64,000 bases of DNA from Euwallacea fornicatus. Its lineage: Eukaryota > Arthropoda > Insecta > Coleoptera > Curculionidae. Numbering within the stretch: the first letter of the stretch is position 1; every line of letters begins with the position of its first letter. The stretch covers positions 6,448,001 through 6,512,000 of the forward strand of contig NC_089541.1 in assembly GCF_040115645.1 (NCBI RefSeq), in the 5' to 3' direction. Shown piece by piece: positions 12,601 to 23,200 of this stretch. Below the pieces are notes generated by a model. The model did not search any database, had not been told where the DNA came from, and was given only the letters and a program-made list of their open reading frames with translations. A program made the translations under genes and the position numbers.

Positions 12601-15600
12601 AGCTAAGTTGCTACTAACTTTTATTTTCAAATGAAACGGTGCAAATTGTAATATATCAAATGAAAGGTAATTTGATACGAAATTCACTGGTATACTCAAA
12701 ACTGAAATTGAATTTACAGTTTTCTTAAGAAAATAAGACAAATTTGACATCTTGAAAAAATTCGAAGTTTTAACCTTTGCTGTCTAGATGCACAATCCAT
12801 TTGTATTTTATTTTGAAAGAAAGTGAAAAAATGACAATAAGATGTAGAAATTTCAAATGGTCTTCAATGTAAATAAATTTTTAAATACAAAATATTTTGG
12901 TTCTAATATAATTAATCAGTAGTTGAATTTAATTGTTAAACATTTAGCACAGTTAGAGTATCAAAAAAAAGACCGTTCATCTTAGAAGCAAAGGAATGAA
13001 ATTATAACTTTTCAGGGTTGTAGAGATCGCAAAAGAACGTACGAAGAGGTGCCCCTTATATTTAATGAGAGATATCACGATCCACTTATTGTTATAATAG
13101 AGATGTAGTTTGTTGGAATAATAAAAAATTTCACCAAACTGGAAGTGTGAAAACTACTCCAAAATGTGAAAAACCTCGAACAGCAACTTGTCGCGATAAA
13201 GCACTAGCGAGTCTTTTATCTATCGATGAAAACCCCATACAGTCTACCATCACACTTGCCGATAAATTTGATGTTTCTGTAAAATCAGTAAGCAATCTTT
13301 TGAAACGAGAAAAATTTCATCCTTACAAACTTTTCCTTACTCAAGAGTTGACGCCTAAAGATTTTGATCGCAGGATGGAATTTTGTGAATTGATGCAAGA
13401 AAAAGGGATTCAGGATAATAGATTGTGTTCTAGAATTTTAGTTTTGGATGAAGCGACGTTTCGCTTAAATGGATCTATTCATCAACATAATTTTTGGTCT
13501 ACAGACAATCCTCAATGGATGCAGACTCTGCATACATAATATCCGTAAAAACGCACTGTATGGATGGATATAATCGGGCACCACTTCATTCGTCCATTGT
13601 TTATAGAGCGGAAGTTAAAAAACGTATCATACTTGCACTTATTACAAAATGAAATAGTTCCATCAATCGCCACAATATTTCTTGGAGAAAACAAGGAACA
13701 AATAGCCAATAATATTTGATTCCAACAAAATGGTATATCACCATATTATACTATCGCTCTGAGAGAATATCTCAATGAGATTTTGCCCAAGAGATGGATC
13801 GGTAGAAGAGTCGCAATGGAATAGTCAATCACGGTCTCCAGATCTTATGCCCCTCCATTTTTTGTTGGAGTCACTTTGATAGTACCTAAAACATTGTTCA
13901 CTTTGAAGACGATTTGGAATTTTCACGTCTCATTTTCATTTTTTCAGTCTCTTTCAAAGTATAATAAGAATGGATTGTCCACCTAGGAAGTAAAATTTTA
14001 AATCTTTTTAGGACATGGGCCTTATCCTATTTTTTTAAGGAAACTGTAGATACACTTTTAGTTCTCAATATACCGTTGTATCCCTTATTGAATTGCCTTT
14101 CACTTGATATACTATAATAGGGGCCTCTCCAATTAAGAATAAAAAATTAGTAGGGGAAGCTGCATAGAGGTCAAAAATGTGAACAACAAAAACTATGCAT
14201 TAAACGTCTTTTTGAAAATAAAAATATATGTATTTTTAGCATTTTTTTGTATCAGGTTGTTGAAAGTTATAAACGTGTTGCAATACTTTTTATAAGCGCT
14301 CTATGCTGTCACCAAATGGATCAATAACACTTTCCAAACATTTTGAGCCTAAATTGAGATGCCTACCTCTAAACCAAGTGAGGCTTTTATAGGCTTCTTC
14401 AAATCTGGATTCCTGGCATAAATAAACTGGCGATTCTGGAATAAAAGCAAACGCTAAGAGAAAGACGATAGGTAGTACTGACGACACAAGGGACAATGTT
14501 CTGATGTCTGGAACGATGTCACCTGAAATTAAAAAAATGAAAATTGAAGAAGAGTATGTATATCTCATGTACTCTGGCAAAAATATATACATATTAATAA
14601 TACAAATCGTTTTAAGAAATTACTCAGTTTGAGAAAAGCGTAATGAGCCACTGGCTTTAATGGACCGTGATGGTTATTATATCAAGTGTTTAATATTAAG
14701 TTAAAATTAATAATAGAGAATAAAGTTATAAAGCAATATTATCGCTTTTCTGAAGTTCTTCTTAGAAATCTCTTATACCACACAAAAATCACGAGCATGA
14801 AGAAAATTTAGCCACATTCGCCTTTCATGACCTGAAACCTTCCAATCCTGTTTGAATTGATATTCCTCACAGTAATATAACTAGAACTCCTCAAAAAATA
14901 ATACAGTTCCTCTCTATCCTGACATGTTCCATCTCGTAAGTATGTGTGGCACGTAAAAATAAAAACCCAGGTCTTTTACAGTTTCTCTGTTGTATTCGTT
15001 TGGGCCGAATTTTGGACAAAGTCAAGATATCTTTTCCAGACAGACATGTGTGTGAATATATCATGAAGAACTAGGAGTGAAAATGCAGATTTGCTCCCCC
15101 AAACAAAAAAAATGTAAATTTGTTGTTCTGTATATCCAAATATGCTGATTTTTGGAGCACAACTGCTACTTTTGCTTTAACACATAAAATCTTTGTGGAT
15201 ACATTTTTTTCCTAAAAAAGTACTTCAAAGCGTTAAATTTAGACAAGTCAATAAAGTTAATTATGGAAAATATTGCACCCAAAACGTGTGAAAGTGTATT
15301 TGCTGCACTGTGTCAATGCGTGCGGTAAAGTATCAATTTCCGCGCTCGTTAGTTAAATAATTATTGGCAACAGGCTTTAAATCGCCCTCTGTAGGTAATT
15401 GTCTTACCTAACAAATACTCGATAAGTATTCCAATGGTTATCTGTACTTGGAAAAACGTTCCTAATGTTCCTCTAATCGATATATGAGCTAGTTCTGAAA
15501 CGTACATTGGGGCGGCGACACTGACTCCTCCCGAGACGATTCCTGCCAGGAATCTGGCGAAATACAGCAGATATAAATTGTGACTAAAACACAAGTAACA

Positions 15601-16042
15601 CTACTAACAAACACTGCCATAAATCCAACACTTACTAAAAAAAGGCGATTATGATCCATGATATAAAAAGTGGAATTATCAGCACCTGCAGGGTGGTTTT
15701 CCTGCCTAAAAGGTGACACAATCGGCCCGCAGGAATGGCCCCTGCGAACGCCCCTAAGGTTACCAAGGACCCCACCCAAGCTCCTTGTGAAGATGTCATT
15801 TCCATTTCTTTTTGTAAAATTGGAATTGCTGACGAAGTCCATGAAAAAACCGTGCCTAGGCATATTGCTGACATTGTGCCTGAACAAAACCGTTTTTAGA
15901 TTAATCTTTTCGGTACTTTAAACACCGGCTACTTACTGACAAATGCTGCTATAAATTGTGGTAATTTGTTGGGTGGCACCACGCCAGCAGAAGTCATCAA
16001 AATACTCCTAGAGTTTTCACTTAACAAAACCGGCCGAGTCAT
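9696..16042 (-). CDS. Facilitated trehalose/sugar transporter, Tret1-like (MFS, 487 aa)
   Basis: Twelve-helix major-facilitator sugar carrier of the plasma membrane; insect Tret1-like proteins move trehalose or other sugars down a gradient. Six exons join in frame: 15937-16042, 15636-15879, 15408-15583, 14367-14522, 11387-11640, 9696-10223. Family signatures in order are GRLCHLLGRK after TM2, PESP at about residues 204-207 after TM6, QQLSG at 277-281 in TM7, DRAGRK at 324-329, GPIPW in TM10 and PETKGKT from about residue 451. Length is normal for the family. The ATG at 16042 is the first after an in-frame stop; a second in-frame ATG lies at 15997. Intron 4 (2.7 kb) carries a transposon. The exact substrate cannot be told, since many beetle paralogs exist. 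Confidence 0.9.
12462..14301 (+). mobile_element. TIR DNA transposon (1.84 kb), degenerate but nearly full length, in sugar-transporter intron 4
   Basis: Outer TIRs read AGCGCTTGTAAAAAGTATTG at the left and AGCGCTTATAAAAAGTATTG in reverse at the right, with weaker similarity continuing inward for tens of bases. TA flanks both ends (12460-12461 and 14302-14303). It carries a broken DDE transposase in plus orientation, opposite to the host gene. The right end lies only 65 bp beyond the splice donor of exon 4. Confidence 0.85.
13030..13990 (+). pseudogene. Decayed DDE transposase (IS630/Tc1/mariner group)
   Basis: The longest open stretch (13147-13539) has PRTATCRDKALASLL, a helix-turn-helix region and VLDEATFRLNG, the first-aspartate motif of insect TIR transposases of the DUF4817 group. 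After a stop, further blocks appear in the same general order: HHFIRPLFIE, LQNEIVPSIA, then a FQQNGISPYY-like second-Asp region in which the expected Asp is Asn, and RWIGRRVAMEW. Stops and frame breaks occur at both ends, so it is dead. Confidence 0.8.
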
Positions 16043-16110
16043 TTTCAAGTCACCAACTTTCCTTCATAAAAACCAGTAACTAATTAAAGCGTTTCATCAT
16101 TTCTTAATTC

Positions 16111-16118
16111 TTATATAT
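16111..16118 (-). promoter_or_regulatory. Possible TATA element of the sugar-transporter gene
   Basis: On the minus strand GATATATAAG lies about 70 bp before the start codon, a spacing that fits a short 5' UTR. TATA-like words are common in this AT-rich DNA, so confidence is limited. Confidence 0.3.
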
Positions 16119-16466
16119 CTTCTCAAAGGTTAGAGGCCACATTGATAGACTCTTTACTACAACATTCATTCTAGTCGAGCCCCTCAAGATAACCAGAAAG
16201 ACGTTTATTAAGTTTGATATATTGCAAACAGACTTTAAAGTGTTGATTCATTAAGATGTCATTGTTGTAATTCCAGGGTTTCGAAAACTATTAACAAGAA
16301 AGAGCTAAAACTAACTGATGTCAAGGTTTGCAACCTTTTTTTAACGAGCTTAAAGGCTAAGGATCAACAGGACGCAACGTTGCTTAATTATATTTCAAAC
16401 AAAGTTTATAAAGTGTACACAGGATTAGGGTAAGTTGGTATAAAATCACAACAGCCATAAATCAGT

Positions 16467-18927
16467 CTAATATTGCACACTGGTGGAATAAGAGGCAGGT
16501 ACAACTACCTTCTTCTCTTCTGTTACTGGGGCTGCTGGGGCAACATTGGGCTGAATCAAATGGTTCTTGTCCACAGGAATATTGGTAGCAGCCACTCTAA
16601 ATCCAGCCTTATCTGCTATGTACGTGACCGTCTGGACTGTGCCATGGGCATCTATGTAAGAATAGCCTCCTCTGACCACTCCATCTGGGGTCTGGGTCTC
16701 GGACTTTGCGCTATGAGGTCCAATGTATCTAAAGCAAAATTTCAATTGGAAAAAAATCCCCCTGATTATTCCTTTATCTTATCAGTCATATTTTTATTTT
16801 GAGGGCAAATGACAAATTTATAAAATAAAAAGTTGTTTACTTTTGGGGTCATTGCGTTATAAAAATAAAGATAAGGTTTACCGTGTGTAACTTACCCATA
16901 AGAATACGCATTAAATCCATATGGCTCAGGAGTATAACTTAGCTGAGCCTGAGGGGCTACGGGCAAAGGGTTTCCATCACTCACGTGAGTTTGAATCGGA
17001 ACAACGTGTCCGTTTAAATTCGCAGGTACAGGACTTAAAGCCACTTCAGCTCTAAGTTGACTCTGAAGAGCCTGTTCTTTGGCAACAGCAGCTAAGTGTT
17101 CTTGTCTAGCTTTCACTACCTGATATTTCAAATTATGGAATTGTGTTCAAAACATGAGATTATGAAACTTAGATAAATACAATTAACAGAAACGTACTTC
17201 TGGTAGATCTTGTACCGGTAATGGTGCCTGGGGTAGCCCATACCCTAACTGGGCTCTTTGGGTATTTCTGTAAGCCTCATGAAGAACCGCCAAGTGTTGG
17301 GCTCGGGCCAATACCACTTCTGGAAGGTCAGTAACCGGTTCTGGAAGCTGATAACTTACGATTAGGAAATCTAATTTTTATCATTTAAAATGCTGATCAA
17401 GAGCAAACTGGTCAATAAATTTTAATAGGGGCCAAATTTTAAACTTTAATACGATTTATCGGATTTGAGTTTGTTCATTTCAACTTAGTTCATGTTATTG
17501 GTCTTATTACTTGGGTAATTTGCATACTGCCACAGCATATGTAAATCTGAGAAGGTATCACAAGATATTACTATATATATATGTGTATATGTTAACTTGC
17601 AGGATTTACCGTGAAGTAGCCGCTTAGTGAATGGAAAATCCTTCAGGTATTAACCTGCTTTACTCATATAGCTCATAAGGAAATTTATATTCCCATGATG
17701 GAAAAACATTTTCGATATTTTATCTCTAAATTTAGCACTATACAAAAATTACAGTCAATTTACGTAAATTTTTTGTCTAATTAGTATTAAAGCATACTTC
17801 TATTTTTTCGAGAATCTCCGCAAGTCACTGCCGTAATGGCCGTACACCTAAAATCATCCTATTAAAGAAAATTTGGTAAACCCTTTTGAAGTTTTCTTGG
17901 TAAACCTTTAGAGTTGACATACATTTCGTTTTACCAACAAGTTTATATGGTAAAGAAATTTACCTCAGGAACTGCACTCTGAGGAACACTAACAGGATTG
18001 AAATATGGTACCGGTACTAGTTTATTCACTCTCTCAGATTTAACAGCTTCGAATTCAGCCAAATGCGCAGCTCTGGCTTGAGCAACATCAGCAGCTTCAA
18101 CTGGTAAGTTAGTAGCAGCTACTCTGAAGCCATTTTGGGAGTCTGCAGTGTACTGGACGGTTTGCAAGTGGCCATCACCATCTGAAATAACATTAAGTTT
18201 TATTTAGTTACCTATTAATTTAGTCGTGTCTAAATATTACCTATATACGAATACCCTCCATGGGTGACTCCATCGGAGGTCTTAGTTTCACTTTTGCTGA
18301 CGGTAGGAGTGGCATAGCCATAGACGTAGTGACCCAGCTGGTCTTGAGAGTGGTAAAGAGATTGGATTGGGTGGAAATATTCAGGGGATAATTTGATGGG
18401 TTCTAGAGAAGGTGCTGCCTCGCTTGAGATGAGGGCGATAGTGGAAACCTTAAAGTTTTTTAATCATAAAATTCCAATTTGATGTTGAAACTTATAATCG
18501 ATTTTTCAATATTGTGTTAAGTTTACCCTAGATCACTTCTACGGGTCATAACATGGATGACCTGACATGTTAAGTAATAAGAAAATAAACTTCCATGTAG
18601 ACAGAGTGTGAATGTAAATTTTTATTGGTAATTCCCATCATAGACTAAATAACATGCGCATTTCAGTCTGTCGTGATACCGAAGTGTTATCAATTTTTCT
18701 TCTACATAACATACGTGATCGTTTCGGGTCTTCGCTTCTATTAACTATCAAATTAGACTGAAATCTAACATAGCAAATCGTCTGGAATGTTCTTTTGTCT
18801 AATAACATTCATGAGTACATGTAAGAGATAGGTCCGAAATAATTAAATTAGTCAAAAAATGATTACCAGAACCATAAAAACTGCTACTTGCGAAATCAGC
18901 TCTTACCAGTAAATATCTGATGATCAT
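16467..18927 (-). CDS. Cuticular protein with two R&R-type chitin-binding domains (360 aa)
   Basis: Secreted structural protein of the exoskeleton; R&R (Chitin_bind_4) domains bind chitin. Six exons join in phase: 18907-18927, 18241-18448, 17964-18181, 17198-17347, 16896-17119, 16467-16728. The first exon encodes only MIIRYLL, completed by VSTIALISSEA to a signal peptide, a typical cuticle-gene layout. Domain 1 (about residues 50-104) contains SKSETKTSDGVTHGGYSYI and ends GFRVAATNLPV. Domain 2 (about 266-330) contains SAKSETQTPDGVVRGGYSYI and ends GFRVAATNIPV. Between them lie three helical motifs of the form PV-x-(D/A)-(L/A)-(P/D)-(E/V)V-x-x-AR-x-x-HLA. Only one signal peptide and no internal stop are seen, so a single gene is preferred over two. 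Confidence 0.85.
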
Positions 18928-18992
18928 AATTTCCTTCAATATGCACCTACTGAACCAACAAAGAACGACTTATTAAAACAGTGACCTTAACA

Positions 18993-19002
18993 CCTTATAT
19001 AG
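18993..19002 (-). promoter_or_regulatory. TATA box of the two-domain cuticle gene
   Basis: The minus strand reads CTATATAAGG about 70 bp before the ATG at 18927. An initiator-like TTCAGT lies at about 18950-18955. Just downstream of the TATA, at 18981-18990, TTAAGGTCAC resembles a nuclear-receptor (FTZ-F1 type) half-site with one mismatch to the usual TCAAGG core. Confidence 0.5.
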
Positions 19003-20014
19003 CACGCCCCGCCTTTGGAGAAAGATTTTTCATATGCTTCCACGTATCGTATGGACATATCAGAGACAAAACTGTCTCGATAATTAAAAGTGTAGCAAAA
19101 AAGAGTTTATTAATTCAAGGTTGCGAAATAAAGTTATGTAAACGAATTCGGGGTAAGCCCCAGGATCCAACATGAACGCGCTTCCTGATGGGTGTGCCCC
19201 TGATGATCGTAAGTCTTCGAAGATCCTTGACAACTGAAGAATTTGTTATGGTCGGTTTACTTGTAAACGAGTGCTGATTTTCATAATAACGAGTCTAACT
19301 GCACTTTGCGATTTTATAAAAGTTAACAATATCCCCCACTTTAAAGGGTGAGGCAAAGTGCACGGATTATTTATAGGTGCATAATTATAAAATTGGTATT
19401 TCGTATTTACATGAATGAGCTGCATTTCGGGACAATGTTTTAAGGGTAAATAACATGATTTTCCGACCGCAATATCAGTCCTCAACCGAAAACAAGGAGA
19501 AAATCAATCTGCTGACTGGCATTACGGACATTATGAAAACAACTCAACAGTTTTAATATTAATTTTATCATTTACTCAAATGCAAATGAACAAGCTTGAA
19601 AACACCCAGACAATATTGTAAAATATTTTACTTCTACGTGACTGAATTTACAGAATTCGTCGTGCTGGTAGGTATCTACTTTTAATACTTTTTCATCATC
19701 ATTATCCTCCAACAAGGCGGAAAATTCAATTTGACCACACCGAAATTAACCCGAATACCTGCATTTCTTACACCCATGTCTTCAACTATGTAACCGATAT
19801 GGTTTATCTATGTTAATTCTCCTTTGGTTATATCAAATTAAATCGCAGGCATAAGGAATCAGCAGAGCGGAAATATTCATTCGTGCAAGATATGCCGAAT
19901 GTGCCAATATATCGGTTTTGACTTGAGGTAATAATGTGAATCATTAGCCGATCAAATGATTATACTTAAAACCCGTGGGAAGGATAAGCCACAAATATTT
20001 TGAGAGAGATAATA
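19003..20014. other. Intergenic region between the two cuticle genes
   Basis: About 1 kb, AT-rich. The open frame at 19246-19485 (minus) has no recognisable domain. It must contain the regulatory DNA of the two-domain cuticle gene, but no further site can be supported. Confidence 0.5.
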
Positions 20015-20020
20015 TTTATT
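20015..20020 (-). other. Polyadenylation signal of the PEV-repeat cuticle gene
   Basis: TTTATT on the plus strand (AATAAA on the gene strand) lies about 190 bp beyond the stop codon of the cuticle gene. Confidence 0.45.
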
Positions 20021-20208
20021 GCTCTTAATTAATACAAAAATGTCCTAGAATAACGGTAACTGTGTTGTTCCCCCATATAATTAAGACTCAATCAATATAT
20101 ACATTTGGCAACAAGGGTGGTTTAGGACCGACTTAATTGTTAACTAAGGCACCGCCAATGTTGCCAAGCCATAAACTACTCTTAGATATATCTTAGAATC
20201 TACATCCA

Positions 20209-23200
20209 TCAATAGTAGTGTCCAGGGTGTCCACTCAAAGCCTGAGAATACGCAGCGAAATGGTAGGCTTTCGCGGCCTTAACTTCTTGAGTCTCCCGTG
20301 GCTGTCCATCATGCCCGATCTCAGCATAAGGGCCATAGTACCGTTGATGGTCATCTACGTAAGCTCCAGAGTTGTAGGGAGCGTATTGGGCGGGTCCTCC
20401 TCTGGTGGCTGCTTCAGCGAGGGCTGCAAAATGGTGGGCTTTGGCGGCTTGGACTTCTGGAGTTTCTTGTGGAACACCGTTAGGGCCGATCACAGGGATG
20501 TGGTATGCTCCATAGACGTCACGGCGCTTGCGTGAATGGAAGAAGGTGAGTGGAGTGGGGCCTGAACGAGATAAAGCTTCTGCGTGGGCTGCGAAGTGGG
20601 CGGCTTTCGCCACTTGGACCTAAATAGGTCATTGAGCAATAGTTTACAACTTCATGTGTAAATGCGAATACCTCAGGTGTATCTGCAGGATAGTTGCCAG
20701 CAATTATAGGAGATGAATAGAGAGGAGCGTGAACCCCATTTCTTTCGGCTGCTACTGCAAAATCATGATAATGCTGAAGTTTGGCTGAAGCCACCTCTGG
20801 AGTATCCAAGGGAAGGGCATTGTGTCCTAAAAGGGATCTTTTCAAAATCCCATTAACCAACAACAAAATGTTACCTAAAGAAGGTATTCCCGAGAAGGCA
20901 GTGAAAGGTGCAGAGCCGTAATAAGGTGCAGCTACAGACACCCCTGAGTGAGCTGAAGCTAGAGCTGCAAGGTGGCTAGCGCGAGCTGCTTGTACTTCAT
21001 GGGGCTCCACTGGCACCCCATTGGGCCCTATGACAGGGATGTGTTGCGGGCCTACGTAGATGGCGGAAGCCACAGCAAGGACGTAGGAAACTAGCACCTG
21101 AAACGTTTACTCATGTTAATACGCGGAAGCAAAACTTGTTCTGGCATTTGCCCCACATCTTGATATGAAAATGTACTCAAAACAATATTCTGCTATAAAT
21201 CGTAGTATATTCGAAAGAAACTGGTCTTATGGACAGTGGCTTGAAAAAAATAATTTACCTTGCCTAAATAACATTAGTAGGGTAGAAATTTGAAAGATGC
21301 CATGTTCATAGGAAATCAACATGTGCTATCTGCACCCTTCATTTCATATTTTCTGAATTAGAAAATAATGTTTTAGTAATTAAAATTGAAGTTTCCGGAC
21401 GCAGACCGACAATATATGTAAATTTCAATAGACGCTTTTATTACATTTACATTTTGATAACTACTCTTGGTTCAACTGAATCACAGTCGATACTTTCTGA
21501 ATTGAAATTGATGCTTTTCGAATTAAAATTGACGTTTTATGAATTACGATTGACTATTCTGAATTACACTTGACGATTTCTGACCTGCAGCTGGAAAATA
21601 CCGATGCTTCCAATATCGAATGCTACCAGCAAATATATATTAAGATTTTATTCACATCAATCATTATATTTGGATCTTTCCGCTTCACTCAACACAATCA
21701 AAACAAAAGCAACATTCCAAACAAGGTTTTCTCAGAAAGGTCAACAAATTAGTTTTCTATTGTATTAATAAAATATGTTAGTCTATTAAGTTATGATTTA
21801 TGGCTGTCATTGATTGCAGACACTTGCTCGCTTTACTGCAGAAACTGCGGATAAAGTAAAATAATCGTGAAATGTCATTGATGTTTGATTAATGACCGAG
21901 TTTTGGTGTTGAGTAATCGGTAATTGATACAGATAGCGGTGATATATGGTTCTGACAGGACCTTGTTAGGTTGGTGTGATGTAAATTCAGTTCGAGAAAA
22001 GAAGGAAAGCGTGCGTTAATTTGCATAAGTAGGAGTGAGGGCAATAATATAAACTTGTAACTGTGTTTAGAATAAGTAGAGCTTCGATTTTGCATTTAAT
22101 ATCGCCTAGGAATTTCAAGTATGTGAGCATTTGGTATGTTAAGAAATATCTCAAAATTCGATCCTCCAAATAGAATGGTTAATCGAAATTATATTTTTCA
22201 ATTTTTGATATAACCACTTAGTTACCCGCATATCTACAGGTTGTCTATTATGCACTTGTGCAAACTTCAAAGAGTGAATCATTGACTAATTTCAAGATTA
22301 AAAGTTCATATGAACGTGGGTCCGTATCGTCTTGGCTCTTGAGATACAGGGCTTCAAAAAAGCCTCTCAGATCAACAGATTTGAATCCATTGGATTATTT
22401 TCCGCTGGGTCACTTGAACTCACTAGTTTACTAATCTCCAGTCTACAATGAACCAGATCTAAGGAACAGGATATTTGAATCGTGTGCCATTATTAATCAG
22501 ACCCCAGGTATATTTGAAATAGTTCGTTACTGAATGTTAAGGCGAACTGATTCATGCATTGCAGGATATAATAGATATTTTCAGCAATTATTGTAAATGT
22601 TATTCATATTACGTGCAAAAGAAGTTTAGTCTTATCGTTGTAAGTGATAAAAATTTGTTACAACATAATACAATCCACAAAAGGCCCATTTTCCGTTTAT
22701 TTTTCAAAAAGTTTCACTAATTCAAGTAATAAATTTCTAACGTAGGTTTAAGTTTAAATGCGTTTTTCTTTTGAAACGACTGTTTTCAACGACAAGCATT
22801 TAAAGTTATGGTTACTTAAATCTAAGTAAAACACAACACATATGTGGCGCTCTCTAACGTTAATCAAAAAACAAGGTAAATATTTGAGTTCCTCACTACC
22901 GATATCCCTAGTAATCGAAATTTCTTCAAATTGACATGTTATAAATTTTTTTTTTGAAGCTCTGCATCTCAAGAACCAAACCAATTCATATCAATGTTCA
23001 TATAAACTTTTTATCTTCAAATTACTCAAAAATTGACTCTTTAAAATTTGTACAAGTACTTAATAAACGCCCTGTATATTATATATGTTTATAATGGTAA
23101 TATATATTGTAACAAATTATAATCGCAAATAAAGTAGTATACAAATTTCGGTGTCGAATCAAATGTGCTAAAATGAAGAAGCGACTTTACGAACATTTAA

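Noticed and set aside
15489..15887. 132-codon minus-strand open frame across sugar-transporter exons 2-3
   Set aside because: It runs through an intron in a different frame from the transporter; it is a shadow of the real exons.
20218..20535. Plus-strand open frames over the cuticle gene
   Set aside because: Antisense shadows of the Ala/Gly/Pro-rich cuticle exon on the minus strand.
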